Positions 42,769 through 52,536 of a stretch of DNA of 64,000 nucleotides are shown here, piece by piece; position 1 is the first letter of the stretch; each line of letters begins with the position of its first letter. The DNA comes from Carboxylicivirga litoralis (lineage in GTDB: Bacteria; Bacteroidota; Bacteroidia; Bacteroidales; Marinilabiliaceae). Both the position numbers and the translations under genes were made by a program. The notes beneath the pieces were generated by a model, which was not told where the DNA came from, ran no database searches, and was given only the letters and a program-made list of their open reading frames with translations. The stretch is taken from positions 186,001 to 250,000 of the forward strand of contig NZ_JAFMVC010000001.1 of NCBI RefSeq assembly GCF_025499605.1, read 5' to 3'.

Positions 42769-43686
42769 ATGACAAAAACAGAACTTTTAAAAGAAGTAAA
42801 AAGCTATGCCATCATCACACTAGGTTTGATGGTGAGTGCTGTTGGCTGGACCGGTTTTATTATCCCTTCCGATATTGTTGGTGGCGGCGTAATGGGGCTG
42901 TCCTCATTATTATATTTTGTTTTTGGATTGCCGGTGGGACCAACGAACCTGGTAATTAATGGTATTCTCATCCTTCTTTCGATGAAAATACTGGGAAAAG
43001 GTTTCGGTATTAAAACCATCTACTCGCTGGTAACCTTATCATTGTTCATCACGGTGTTTCCGTATTTTATCACAGACCCAATAGTGACCGACAAGTTTAT
43101 GGCCGCAATTATTGGCGGTGGTATGGTTGGTGCCAGCATCGGCATTTTATTTGTGCAGGGTGGAAGCACGGGCGGTACCGAAATTGTGGCTATGATTATT
43201 AATAAGAATCACAACATCAGCCCGGGACGTATTATGATGTTTCTGGATATCATTATCATCAGTTCTTCCATCTTTGTCTTTAAATCGCTGGAAACAATGG
43301 TATATGGTTTTGTAGTAGTTGGCCTGATGTCGTACATAGCAGACATGCTGCTTACCGGTTCGCGACAATCGGTGCAGGTGCTGATTATCTCTCAGAAGCC
43401 AAAAGAAATTGCAGATAAGTTGTCATCGCAAATCAACCGTGGACTAAGCTTCTTAAAAGGCCGCGGCTATTACTATGCAGGCGACAGAGAGTTTATTATT
43501 ACCATTGTTAAAAAGTCAGAATCGCACATGGTGTTTCAAATCATTAAAGAAACCGATCCCGATGCTTTTATCTCAGTAGCCAATGTAATGGCCGTTTATG
43601 GCCATGGTTTTGATCAGTACAAACCACCTCTTAGCAGCAAGAAACCTGCTAAGCCAAAGAATACTGAGCTCCCGAAAGCTGAGTAA
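42769..43686 (+). CDS. YitT-family membrane protein
   Basis: A 305-residue protein with an N-terminal YitT_membrane domain (about 1-200) of five to six helices, including GFIIPSDIVGGGVMGLSSLLYFVFGLPVGPTNL and GILFVQGGSTGGTEIVAMII, and a C-terminal DUF2179 cytoplasmic domain (about 210-290; LSSQINRGLSFLKGRGYY and VANVMAVYGHGFDQY). Its function is not settled. The 3' end overlaps the convergent pseudouridine synthase gene by 38 bases, so the proline- and lysine-rich tail (SSKKPAKPKNTELPK) is coded within that gene's complement. Confidence 0.92.
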   Translation: MTKTELLKEVKSYAIITLGLMVSAVGWTGFIIPSDIVGGGVMGLSSLLYFVFGLPVGPTNLVINGILILLSMKILGKGFGIKTIYSLVTLSLFITVFPYFITDPIVTDKFMAAIIGGGMVGASIGILFVQGGSTGGTEIVAMIINKNHNISPGRIMMFLDIIIISSSIFVFKSLETMVYGFVVVGLMSYIADMLLTGSRQSVQVLIISQKPKEIADKLSSQINRGLSFLKGRGYYYAGDREFIITIVKKSESHMVFQIIKETDPDAFISVANVMAVYGHGFDQYKPPLSSKKPAKPKNTELPKAE

Positions 43687-44356
43687 GCACAACATCATAA
43701 GCCTCAGGCATTTTTGCTTCGAGGCTTAATTTTTCCTGATTCAGCGGATGTGACAACTCCAATGAAGCGGCGTGCAACAACAAGCGCTTCACCCCTGTAA
43801 TTTCAGTCATTATTTTATTTAAGGTCCAGTCGCCATGCTGTGTGTCACCCAAAATATCGGTACGGTTCATGGCAAAATGCTGTCGTAACTGGTGCCAACG
43901 TCCTGTTTCAGGGGTGGCTCTTACTAGGCTTATTGACACATTCTCTTCCTGCTTGTAACATATCCCTGTTTCGATAGAAGAAATTGTTTTATAAGCAGTT
44001 TTTGCTGCCTGACGTTTCTTCTTTTTCTTGATAAGTACATTTTTATCGAAAACACCTTCTCCCGGAACTCCTTTTGCCAAAAGAAGATATGTCTTTTTCA
44101 CTTGCCTTTGTTCAAACTGTTGACTAAGCACTCCGGCTATTTCGCGTGAGAAAGCCAGCACAATAACACCTGATGTTTTTGAATCGAGCCGATGAACAGG
44201 AAAAACAGGCTTATCGGTCAATTGTCCAACTTGCTTCGTCAAGTACTCAGCATCGGCTGGCATAAAATCATTTTTATGAACTGGTAAGTCAACAGGCTTA
44301 TTAACGGCAATCATTACCTCATCCTGGAATAATATATCATCTGGTGTTATATGCAT
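43649..44356 (-). CDS. RluA-family RNA pseudouridine synthase
   Basis: A 235-residue pseudouridine synthase. The catalytic Asp is in FPVHRLDSKTSGVIVLA (about 53-69), the RluA-family signature. Other blocks are VNKPVDLPVHKND near the start, RATPETGRWHQLRQHFA (RLxTGRxHQLR type) and LLLHAASLELSHPL. The protein lacks an S4 domain and is short, like TruC-type tRNA or small-subunit enzymes. The RNA target is not deduced. The end overlaps the YitT gene on the opposite strand. Confidence 0.93.
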   Translation of the reverse strand: MHITPDDILFQDEVMIAVNKPVDLPVHKNDFMPADAEYLTKQVGQLTDKPVFPVHRLDSKTSGVIVLAFSREIAGVLSQQFEQRQVKKTYLLLAKGVPGEGVFDKNVLIKKKKKRQAAKTAYKTISSIETGICYKQEENVSISLVRATPETGRWHQLRQHFAMNRTDILGDTQHGDWTLNKIMTEITGVKRLLLHAASLELSHPLNQEKLSLEAKMPEAYDVVLTQLSGAQYSLA

Positions 44357-44411
44357 GTAACAAAGATAGAGGCTTCCAATTGGATTTAACCAACAGAATA
44401 AAAATACTTAC

Positions 44412-44419
44412 TATTTTTG
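44412..44419 (+). promoter_or_regulatory. TAnnTTTG -7 box of the DMT transporter gene
   Basis: TATTTTTG followed by C, 20 bases before the ATG at 44440, matches the Bacteroidota -7 box exactly. A -33 match at the proper distance is not visible. Confidence 0.5.
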
Positions 44420-44439
44420 CACACTTATTTTATCGCCAT

Positions 44440-45339
44440 ATGCAAAAAGAAACCGTAAAGAACATTGTTTTAGCTATAATCGCTTGCTTATTGTGGTCAA
44501 CTGCTTTTGTAGGTATCAAGATTGGTTTGCAATACACTACACCTATTCAGTTTGCCGGACTTCGTTTTTTCTTTTCAGGTTTATTACTATTACCACTGGT
44601 AAAGTCGCTTTCAAACTATTTCAGGGCTATCCGTCAGAACTTCTGGTTAATCATAAAAGTGTCAGCTACACAAACCTTTATATTGTATGCTCTTTTTTAT
44701 TGGGGAGTGGACATGCTGGACGGTGCATTGGCTGCCATCATTATTGGTTCCCAACCACTTTTTGCTGCACTCACCGCTCATGTGATGATGAGTAATGATA
44801 AAATGAGCCTGCGCAAAACACTGACTATCTCATCGGGCATTGGAGGCATTATACTCATCGCTCTTCCTAAAGGACTTAGTGGCCCCGACAACTGGAGCGA
44901 GCTGCTTGGAATACTACTGCTAGTGATGGCTAATATTGCGTCGGGCATTGGTAATGTATTTGTCAGTAAAAACAGGGGCAGCATCTCTCCCATCATTTTA
45001 AACTCATCGCAAATGATTATTGGTGGCGCCTTCCTGTTTATTTTTTCGCTGTTTACTGAGCCATTTAATGGCTTTCGCTTCCCTGTTGAGTATTATGTGG
45101 CATTAACCTGGTTAAGCTTTTTATCTGCCACTGCCTTTTCTTTATGGTTTTTCTTATTGCAAAAACCAACCATTAAAGTCTCGGACCTGAATATCTATAA
45201 GTTTATTATTCCGGTGTTTGGCGCCACATTAAGTTGGATAATATTACCTGATGAGTCACCCGATTTCACCTCTTTACTGGGCATGTTAATTATCGGAGCC
45301 TCTGTTGTACTATACAGCCTTATTGCCACTAAAAATTAA
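44440..45339 (+). CDS. EamA/DMT-family transporter
   Basis: A 299-residue inner-membrane transporter of the drug/metabolite superfamily with two EamA halves and about ten helices. IVLAIIACLLWSTAFVGIKIGLQYTTPIQFAGLRFFFSGLLLLP is the first half (described by its ends, 9-52), and the second half starts near LGILLLVMANIASGIGNVF. DMT exporters handle amino acids or metabolites; the substrate is unknown. ATG at 44440 places the first helix at the N-terminus; the longer frame starts before the promoter. It overlaps the LpxR-like gene by 11 bases tail to tail. Confidence 0.9.
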   Translation: MQKETVKNIVLAIIACLLWSTAFVGIKIGLQYTTPIQFAGLRFFFSGLLLLPLVKSLSNYFRAIRQNFWLIIKVSATQTFILYALFYWGVDMLDGALAAIIIGSQPLFAALTAHVMMSNDKMSLRKTLTISSGIGGIILIALPKGLSGPDNWSELLGILLLVMANIASGIGNVFVSKNRGSISPIILNSSQMIIGGAFLFIFSLFTEPFNGFRFPVEYYVALTWLSFLSATAFSLWFFLLQKPTIKVSDLNIYKFIIPVFGATLSWIILPDESPDFTSLLGMLIIGASVVLYSLIATKN

Positions 45340-46285
45340 GATACATCCTTGTAGAGGTGTACCAATGGTGAGTACCGGCTTTAAACTCTTTCGATTGCAG
45401 AAAAACATCGAAATTAATACCAAACGATTTATAGCTGACGCCCAGACCAGTTCGCCATTTACCAATGATTTTATTCATTTCGCTAAACTCGACGTAATGG
45501 ATTTTCTCATTTTTATGCCAGCCTCCCATAAGCGTAGCATTATATCCTACCACCGTTAGCGTAGGCTCGGTATTAAAATACATTTGCCACTTGCTGCTAC
45601 TCATCAATGGCAGTCCTAGATTATCCATGTAACTATCCATTTTTCCAAGTCTTAAAAGCAAGCCAACAGAAGCATCGTCATGCAATGTTCCAACACGGGC
45701 ACCTCCTTTGGCATACATGTCGATGCCCGATGATTCGTAAAGTTGCTTCGATACCTCGAGGTTATAATTAACAATTGGCCAATTATACTGCTGATGATGC
45801 CAACCATTGGGCAATGTATTGTCCGACCATTCGTGATAGCGATATTGCACCCTACCAGCTCCAGAGGCAGGCCCCATTACTCCAATATCTAATTCAGAAT
45901 TATACAGCCAACCTGTTTCACTGTTTGCAGCCCTTGAATGCGATGTAAACACTAAAACGCCCGCATATGGCCGGTCAGAATATTGAATCTCATCACTCCT
46001 AATATTCTTTGGTGTATATGTTTTCTGAAAACCAGAAAAACCATAAACCACTTTATCATATTCTTTAGGCTTAAGCAGGATTAAATTAGCCGGATTGTAC
46101 TTAAAAAAGGGATGGAAAGTACCAAACGACATTCCTTGCGTGTAGTAATAATCAGTCATCATAAACACATCATTATCCCAACCCAATTGATAATATGCAT
46201 TAGGTAATGGTTGCTGCGCCTTAGCTGACAAAGATATATTTGCAGCTATTACCATTATTAATATGTTTCTGACAAACGCTTTCAC
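45329..46285 (-). CDS. LpxR-like lipid A deacylase (outer-membrane barrel)
   Basis: A 318-residue outer-membrane protein of the LpxR family (DUF2219), which in Salmonella removes the 3'-acyloxyacyl group of lipid A. After the signal peptide (cleavage near AKAQQ), YYQLGWDNDVFMMTDYYYTQGMSFG (31-55) holds the family's DND and TDxxYTxG motifs with the calcium and catalytic region. DRPYAGVLVF is another family block, and WHHQQYNWP holds histidines. The C-terminal strand ends in the aromatic MYLNF. It lies next to a PagL-like gene on the opposite strand. Confidence 0.9.
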   Translation of the reverse strand: MKAFVRNILIMVIAANISLSAKAQQPLPNAYYQLGWDNDVFMMTDYYYTQGMSFGTFHPFFKYNPANLILLKPKEYDKVVYGFSGFQKTYTPKNIRSDEIQYSDRPYAGVLVFTSHSRAANSETGWLYNSELDIGVMGPASGAGRVQYRYHEWSDNTLPNGWHHQQYNWPIVNYNLEVSKQLYESSGIDMYAKGGARVGTLHDDASVGLLLRLGKMDSYMDNLGLPLMSSSKWQMYFNTEPTLTVVGYNATLMGGWHKNEKIHYVEFSEMNKIIGKWRTGLGVSYKSFGINFDVFLQSKEFKAGTHHWYTSTRMYLNF

Positions 46286-46455
46286 AAAGAAAAATTTTCT
46301 CTTTCAAAGCAAATCTGATTCCATTTAATCTTAAAAAATGCTAAACTTTATTATGATTTTTTTGTCCTTTAATATGCAACATCACAAACAAAGGCCTATT
46401 TTTACTATGCAATTGTTGATAACAATTTATAACCAAACATATTAATACCTTATTT

Positions 46456-47667
46456 ATGAAGTTTATTACCACCCTCGTGTTAATGGCTGTTGGTGTACAA
46501 TTATTGGCACAAAGTCAACTAAATGACTCGATTCAATCGACGAATAAACCGAAACGTTATAATGCAGTTGCTTTACGTTATCATGCAGGTAGAGTTTTGC
46601 AAACAAATAGTTTTCTTGAAGGTGAAAACAGTGCTAATCAGGTTATTGATTACTATCAGGCGCTAAATGTGTCTTATTCGATCCAAACCGATGGTAGTAA
46701 AGAATGGCACCATATTTTTAATTTCCCTTATTATGGTGTGGCTTTTTATAATGCCAACTTCTTCAATGTTGATGAATTAGGTACCCCCACCGCACTCTTT
46801 GGCTTCATGGGCTTTCCGTTTAGAAGAGGAGAAAAGAGTATGTGGGGTTATGAACTTGGCTTTGGGCTGACCTACAACTGGGAGCCCTATGATAAGTATA
46901 CAAACCCGTGGAATGTAGCAATTGGCTCACATCGAACCGTGTACATTGATGCTAACCTGTTTTATCAATACCATTTGTCACCACGATGGGACATCAGAGG
47001 ATCGTTTGGTTTTACACACTTCTCAAATGGAGGAACCAAGAAGCCAAATAGTGGCATTAACCTAATATCACCATCTATTGAATTAAGCTATAGTTTTAAA
47101 GACAAGCCTTTGCTGATTCGTGAAATTCAGCCAGCTTATGAACAACACTTCGAGGTAGCCATGCAATTTGGTATGGGTGCACGCAACATTTTATACGACA
47201 ACCCCAATGGCTCTGATCTACCTGAAAATGTACAAGGTACTGCTGATGTAATGCACTCGTATTTTAACCTTTCGACTGCTGTACTAAAGCAAACTACCTG
47301 GAAAAACAAGTTTGGTGCAGGTATTGACTTAACTTACGATGAATCGCTCAATGTGACTGTTGATAACCCCGCAGATGGCAGCTTAGAGCCCAACGTTGTT
47401 TTTGCCGATAAGCTATCGCACAAAATGATGCTCGGCCTATTTGGTACCTACGAATTCACCATCGACCGTTTGTCAGTGGCCTCTTATTTTGGCGTGTTGG
47501 CTTTGCGAAAAAAAGGCACCAATGCCAATCCATTATTGTATCAAAAATTTGGTCTTAAATATCACTTCAAAAACGATATATATGCCGGTTTGTTAGTTCG
47601 AGCACATAATTTCTCGGTGGCTGAGGTAATTGAATGGAATTTTGGCTACCGATTAAAATGGCATTGA
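46456..47667 (+). CDS. PagL-like lipid A deacylase / acyloxyacyl hydrolase
   Basis: A 403-residue outer-membrane barrel protein of the lipid A 3-O-deacylase (PagL) family in its longer Bacteroidota version. The signal peptide ends at about LLAQSQ. The catalytic-type motif FTHFSNGGTKKPNSGIN contains His188 and Ser190, matching the H-x-S of PagL, and the conserved Asn-Gly-Gly that follows. The classical enzyme is only about 150-190 residues, so this member has additional N-terminal and C-terminal strands; the final strand ends in WNFGYRLKWH. It faces the LpxR-like gene across 170 bases. Confidence 0.9.
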   Translation: MKFITTLVLMAVGVQLLAQSQLNDSIQSTNKPKRYNAVALRYHAGRVLQTNSFLEGENSANQVIDYYQALNVSYSIQTDGSKEWHHIFNFPYYGVAFYNANFFNVDELGTPTALFGFMGFPFRRGEKSMWGYELGFGLTYNWEPYDKYTNPWNVAIGSHRTVYIDANLFYQYHLSPRWDIRGSFGFTHFSNGGTKKPNSGINLISPSIELSYSFKDKPLLIREIQPAYEQHFEVAMQFGMGARNILYDNPNGSDLPENVQGTADVMHSYFNLSTAVLKQTTWKNKFGAGIDLTYDESLNVTVDNPADGSLEPNVVFADKLSHKMMLGLFGTYEFTIDRLSVASYFGVLALRKKGTNANPLLYQKFGLKYHFKNDIYAGLLVRAHNFSVAEVIEWNFGYRLKWH

Positions 47668-47711
47668 TATTGATTTAACCTTACACAATTTGTGAACTAA
47701 TATTTGTTACG

Positions 47712-48275
47712 ATGAAAAAGATAGCTTTAATAGGTTTATTATTGAGTTTTACGTTGGTAGTCTTCGGACAACAGGAGGAAAAAAAGTTAACGCGTAAAGA
47801 ACGTCGTGCACTTCACAAACAGCAGGAGAAAGAACGTTCAGAACTAATGGCTAAAGCACTGGCCATTGCTATTGACGAAAAGCAATGGGTACTGGAAGCC
47901 AACACTCTATCTGGTAAACGTGGCACAACAGTTAATGTGAGCAGTAGTTTAAACTTTATAGCCGTTGAAGGAGATGAAGCATTCGTTCAGCTTGGTTCAA
48001 ATACCGGGATGGGACAAAATGGTGTTGGAGGTGTTTCGGTACGTGGCAATGTTACCAAATACGACGTGAAAAAAAATGAGAAAAAGGGCACTTACTTTAT
48101 TACACTGTATGTCAGTTCTGCCCTTGGTTCTTTTGATATTCGCCTCGACTGTAATGCCGATGGACAAATTGCCAATGCAACGGTTCAGGGCAATACATCG
48201 CGACGTGTTCAGTACCGAGGTGTTATTGTACCAATTGGTCAGTCAAGCGTATATAAAGGAACTCCAATTATTTAA
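47712..48275 (+). CDS. DUF4251 secreted protein
   Basis: A 187-residue protein with a signal peptide (IALIGLLLSFTLVVFGQ), a charged helical linker (TRKERRALHKQQEKERSELM) and a DUF4251 domain from about residue 55. LNFIAVEGDEAFVQLGSNTGMGQNGVGGVSVRGNVTKYDV and YFITLYVSSALGSFDIRLDCNADGQIANATVQG are the two halves of the beta-rich domain. The family is Bacteroidota-specific and has no known function. It follows the PagL-like gene by 44 bases and could be cotranscribed. Confidence 0.9.
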   Translation: MKKIALIGLLLSFTLVVFGQQEEKKLTRKERRALHKQQEKERSELMAKALAIAIDEKQWVLEANTLSGKRGTTVNVSSSLNFIAVEGDEAFVQLGSNTGMGQNGVGGVSVRGNVTKYDVKKNEKKGTYFITLYVSSALGSFDIRLDCNADGQIANATVQGNTSRRVQYRGVIVPIGQSSVYKGTPII

Positions 48276-48295
48276 GAAGGTAAAAAAACACTTGT

Positions 48296-48320
48296 AAGGT
48301 CAGGTTATTCCTGGCCTTTG
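48296..48320 (+). terminator. Terminator after DUF4251, overlapping the kinase gene end
   Basis: AAGGTCAGG (48296-48304) and CCTGGCCTT (48310-48318) form a 9-pair stem with one G-U pair and a 5-base loop, followed by a T-rich tract. The right half lies within the 3' end of the convergent sensor kinase gene. Confidence 0.55.
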
Positions 48321-51300
48321 TTGTCTTTAGCTGCATCGTCAATGGGTATATAAAAGTAGAAAGTAGTGCCTTCGCCCAACTTTGACTGCAACCAGATCTG
48401 CCCACCCAACATTTCCACTAATTGCTTAACAATGCTTAACCCCAATCCTATTCCTCCATGAATATCGTGTCCATTTTCAACCTTTTGGAAGGGTGAGAAA
48501 ATGTTATCATGGAAGTCTTCTGAAATACCAAGTCCGGTATCTTCAACGGCAAACAAAACAACTCTATCTCGCAGCTCTTTATTAATTGTTTCATAATGCT
48601 TGTCATCAACACCTTCTTTCACCACTAACCTGACATGCCCTTCAGAAGTAAACTTTAAAGCGTTATTTAGCAGGTTAACTAATATTTGTTTAAGTCGTTC
48701 GCCGTCAGAAAAAACCCTAAATTCGTTGTCTGAAAGCCTAATATCGAGTTCATAGTTCACCGTCAGACTATCAACATTCAGCTCCAATGATTTAAAAACG
48801 TCTTCACATAACTCTGGTAAATTAATCCACCTCTTATGAAGATTTACCTGCCCTGTTTCAATCCTTGAAATATCAATTATATCATTAATTAGTACAAGCA
48901 AGCTATCACTACTTTTTTGTACGACACGTGCAAACTCCTTTCGCTCCTCAATACTATATACCTCGCTGCTTAACAAAGTAGAGAAACCGACAATGGAATT
49001 CATTGGCGTCCTGATTTCGTGCGATAAATTGGCTAAAAAAGCAGTCTTTAAACGGTCTGACTCTTCTGCTTTCAGCTTAGCCCTTTCCAAGTCGATAGTC
49101 CGTTCTTTAATTAAATCTTCTAAATAATAACGATACCGCTCCAGCTCTTCTTTTTGCGAAATTACTTCTTCACGGCTTTCTTCCAACTCTGTATTGGTTA
49201 AACGAAGTTGAAACGTGCGATCTTCAATCCGTTTTTCCAAATACTTTTTCTGCCGATTTAAATACCTTACTCTGACCAAGTACATCAGGTATACACCGAT
49301 AATAATCAGCAAAATCAATGCTGCTTTAAACAATCTACTATCTGTAAAGGTAGGTTTGACAATCAGAACAATAGAATCCCCATCATTATTCCAGTAATGA
49401 TCATTATTGCAACCTCTTACTCTAAGTGTATATTTCCCTTCAGGCAAAGATGTATAAATCTTATTACTAAATGCCATTAAAGTGTCCCACGAATTCTCAT
49501 ATCCTTCTAGCTTCCATGCAGCTAAATTGCGTGATGAATTTTGATAATTAAGTACACTGGAATAAAACTTTATTGGTTTATGTTTGGTTGAAATTTCAAG
49601 TGTATCACTCTCTATTTTTTCCCAGTTAGAGTATACTTCTCCTCCAACTATAACATTATCATCTTCTCGTGAATAAGAGCTTAACTCAACATTTGGAATA
49701 GCCTTATTGAGATAAAAACTCTCTGGGTTAAATTCAATAAAGCCACCAAATCCACCCATTAAAATGGTTCCGTCTTTATCCTTAAAATAAGCACCTTCAT
49801 TGAATTCTCGACACATGGTACCATCGCTTCTTCCAAAACTTAAAGCTGTTTTGTCATTTATAGAATAACGAATCACTTTTGAATTGGAGTTCATCCATAA
49901 GTAGCCCTCTTTATCCTCACTAATAGAATAAATATTTGTACTAAGCAACTCATCGTTATTATTCAATTGGGATACTTCTTTAGTTTGCTTATTAAAGCTC
50001 AATAAGCCAGTACCATAACTTGCAATCAATAGCATACTGTCATTTTGCATATACAAATGCATCGGACGGTTGTACCTTATGACTCCATGTTTGTTATTTA
50101 GTGCTATTGAAAAGCGTTCAAATTTTTTAGTTTTAGTATTAAACGAACTGATAAAGCCATCTTTATCCCCTAACCACAAAATACCTTTCTCATCAAACGA
50201 AGCAGTATTCACTTTCATCGCATTATGGTGCCTGAAAGAATCGGGATAAGCAAACGAGTGATATACAAAAGTTTTTGGATTAAGTCGAATGACCCCGTCA
50301 TATGTAACCAGCCAAAGATAACCATCGTAAGGTTGAACTTCCTTAATAACATTTAGGTTTTGTGCTGTTGAGTTAGAACCTGCAAACCTTGTCCGTTTAC
50401 AATTCATAGTATTTAAATCAATACTTACTAATCCGTCAAACGTTCCTAACCAAAACATTTGTTGTTCATCTTCATAACCGCAAGTAATGGTATCACGATT
50501 AAAAACAACACCATCTAATGCATCAATTCGTTCAGCTTTTTTCCCTTTAGATTTGGAAAAAAGTCCATTATAGGTCCACCACCAATAATTTCGCTTTGAA
50601 TCTTTGTATAGGAAAAACAAATTATTGGCTAACTCGGTTTTATTCACATTCGTCTTAAACTGTTTAAAACGGGCTGCTGTTTCTTTAAATTTCGATAAAC
50701 CGTCTTTTGTACCTATCCATGTAAAATCGAACATAGGTGAATAACAAATTGAACTGACCCAATTATTAGCTAAAGCATCATCATCTCCCGTTGCTTTATG
50801 TTGTTTAATAATTGAACCATCATCGCGTATCTGAAAAAGACCATTACCATAAGTTCCAAGCCAGATGTTACCCACTTCATCAGCCAGATGACAGGTTAGC
50901 ATCGGACTATCAACCTTATTCTGATAGAGTATCTGAGCTTTCCCTGACACAATATTTTTGGCCACCAGGCGGTTTCCAAAGCAAACCAATAAAGTGGCGT
51001 TATCCTTAAAACTTATTGATTTAATTGATTCGGAGTATTCACAAAATGGTGCTTTTTTGAGTTCGTAATCATTATTCTCAATTTGCTCAACTGAGTATTG
51101 ATACACGCCTTTATCTGTACCTACATACAGTATGCCTGCATGGTAAATAATATCATGCACATCATACCCACAATCGTACTTTTGAGTATAAAGATCGAAA
51201 AATAAGCCAGTTGAAATATCATAAACCTGCAAACCAAAATCAACCGTTCCGATGAAGAGCCAATTTTGAAGTCGGTAAATAGCATTCACTTTACCAAGTC

Positions 51301-51688
51301 CACGAATGTTGTCACCATTTGCCGGACGCTGAATCTGTTTAGATTTATACGTTTTAAGATTAAATTGATTGACTCCTCCATAATGGGTACCAACCCAAAG
51401 AAACTCATTACTCTTATCTACATGAAGGGTACTAATGTTGTTACCAGATAGTGATGTAGAATCATCCGATTCGTGTTTAAAATTATCGAAATAGGTTCCA
51501 TCAAACAGATATAATCCCTCCGTTGTACCAATCCATGTATAACCAACAGAATCCATAGTTATGCATTGAATAAGCGGGTGTTTAAGCCCATTCTGCTCTC
51601 CATAACTAATAAAACTATTCTGTTGCCCTTCTGCAATGACTGATAACAATAGGAATAACACTCCTCCAATGAAGTAACTTCTCAACAC
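48305..51688 (-). CDS. Propeller-type sensor histidine kinase without receiver output
   Basis: An 1127-residue sensor kinase. The signal peptide (LFLLLSVIAEGQQ) leads to a large periplasmic sensor of two-component regulator propeller repeats (about 25-690; recurring GTxxGLY and W(I/L)GT(Y/K) units such as TWIGTTEGLYLFD), then a Y_Y_Y domain (about 710-775) and one membrane helix near LILLIIIGVYLMYLV. A coiled coil precedes the kinase core, where the phospho-acceptor His890 lies in LANLSHEIRTPMNS, with N-box NLLNNALKF, DTGLGIS (about 1050) and GGIGLGLSIV. It ends soon after the ATPase domain, lacking the receiver and AraC-type output of classical hybrid (HTCS) regulators, so it needs an unlinked partner. 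Confidence 0.94.
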   Translation of the reverse strand: MLRSYFIGGVLFLLLSVIAEGQQNSFISYGEQNGLKHPLIQCITMDSVGYTWIGTTEGLYLFDGTYFDNFKHESDDSTSLSGNNISTLHVDKSNEFLWVGTHYGGVNQFNLKTYKSKQIQRPANGDNIRGLGKVNAIYRLQNWLFIGTVDFGLQVYDISTGLFFDLYTQKYDCGYDVHDIIYHAGILYVGTDKGVYQYSVEQIENNDYELKKAPFCEYSESIKSISFKDNATLLVCFGNRLVAKNIVSGKAQILYQNKVDSPMLTCHLADEVGNIWLGTYGNGLFQIRDDGSIIKQHKATGDDDALANNWVSSICYSPMFDFTWIGTKDGLSKFKETAARFKQFKTNVNKTELANNLFFLYKDSKRNYWWWTYNGLFSKSKGKKAERIDALDGVVFNRDTITCGYEDEQQMFWLGTFDGLVSIDLNTMNCKRTRFAGSNSTAQNLNVIKEVQPYDGYLWLVTYDGVIRLNPKTFVYHSFAYPDSFRHHNAMKVNTASFDEKGILWLGDKDGFISSFNTKTKKFERFSIALNNKHGVIRYNRPMHLYMQNDSMLLIASYGTGLLSFNKQTKEVSQLNNNDELLSTNIYSISEDKEGYLWMNSNSKVIRYSINDKTALSFGRSDGTMCREFNEGAYFKDKDGTILMGGFGGFIEFNPESFYLNKAIPNVELSSYSREDDNVIVGGEVYSNWEKIESDTLEISTKHKPIKFYSSVLNYQNSSRNLAAWKLEGYENSWDTLMAFSNKIYTSLPEGKYTLRVRGCNNDHYWNNDGDSIVLIVKPTFTDSRLFKAALILLIIIGVYLMYLVRVRYLNRQKKYLEKRIEDRTFQLRLTNTELEESREEVISQKEELERYRYYLEDLIKERTIDLERAKLKAEESDRLKTAFLANLSHEIRTPMNSIVGFSTLLSSEVYSIEERKEFARVVQKSSDSLLVLINDIIDISRIETGQVNLHKRWINLPELCEDVFKSLELNVDSLTVNYELDIRLSDNEFRVFSDGERLKQILVNLLNNALKFTSEGHVRLVVKEGVDDKHYETINKELRDRVVLFAVEDTGLGISEDFHDNIFSPFQKVENGHDIHGGIGLGLSIVKQLVEMLGGQIWLQSKLGEGTTFYFYIPIDDAAKDNKGQE

Positions 51689-51811
51689 ACTTGTAGTTTA
51701 CATTAATCCCCAAAAATTATATAACTGCTAACACAGATACATGAAAATATTATAACGATGATTCACTCTAAAAGTTACGACTGAATGCAACCTTTTACAC
51801 ACATTAAATAA

Positions 51812-52459
51812 TTAAAGCCCAAGCACCTGAATCGCTAATCCGGAAAGAAAGATTACGAAACCAGCAATAGGATGACCAAGGTTTTCGAAGCGCCGAAGAT
51901 TAACAAATGAAAGCCCATAAGAAATGGCTAACACTGCTCCTGTCATAGTAGCTAAAGTAACAAATCCGAACACACTTGTAACTAATACTAATGCGCCTAC
52001 ACTTTCAATAGCTGCCGGATACATTAATATGGGTATGAGGGGTTCGCATGGTCCTAAAGCAAAAATGATAAACAATACCCATGGGGTTACGTTTTTCGTA
52101 TTCTCAATTTTATCGGTGTGACTGTGATTGTGCTTTTTGTATAAACGTCGAAGGCCCCATAAAGCATATAGAAGGCCAAAAGCGATTAACGCCCAAGCCG
52201 CCAAATTACCACGAATGGATTCAAACCAATTTAGTTTCTCAACTTGCAATTCTAATGCAATTCCTAAAAAACCGACTAAAACGGAACTCAATATATGTGC
52301 AATTCCACAAAGCACAGTTAATCCAATAACTTTCCTCAACTTCCACTCTTTAGCTTTCCCAATCATGATAAATGGCAAATAATGATCGGGGCCAAACAGG
52401 GTATGAATGAATCCTATTGAAGCAGCACTTATAACTAGAACTTGTAATTCCTGACTCAT
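51812..52459 (-). CDS. NicO/UreH-like membrane transporter
   Basis: A 215-residue membrane protein with six predicted helices. GFIHTLFGPDHYLPFIM at residues 16-32 carries an HxxxxxDH-like motif similar to that of nickel/cobalt transporters (NicO, HX4DH) and UreH-type proteins. The cytoplasmic or periplasmic loop KHNHSHTDK (about 109-117) is His-rich and may bind metal. FALGPCEPLIPILMYPAA is the second conserved motif, with GPCEP typical of the family. A role in transition-metal transport is likely but the metal is not determined; TauE/SafE-like proteins are an alternative. Confidence 0.75.
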   Translation of the reverse strand: MSQELQVLVISAASIGFIHTLFGPDHYLPFIMIGKAKEWKLRKVIGLTVLCGIAHILSSVLVGFLGIALELQVEKLNWFESIRGNLAAWALIAFGLLYALWGLRRLYKKHNHSHTDKIENTKNVTPWVLFIIFALGPCEPLIPILMYPAAIESVGALVLVTSVFGFVTLATMTGAVLAISYGLSFVNLRRFENLGHPIAGFVIFLSGLAIQVLGL

Positions 52460-52536
52460 TTTTTTCTTTTAAAAATAAAAAAATATGACTGATGATACTC
52501 TCAATCATACAACTCTGTAGCTTATTTATTCTTAAT

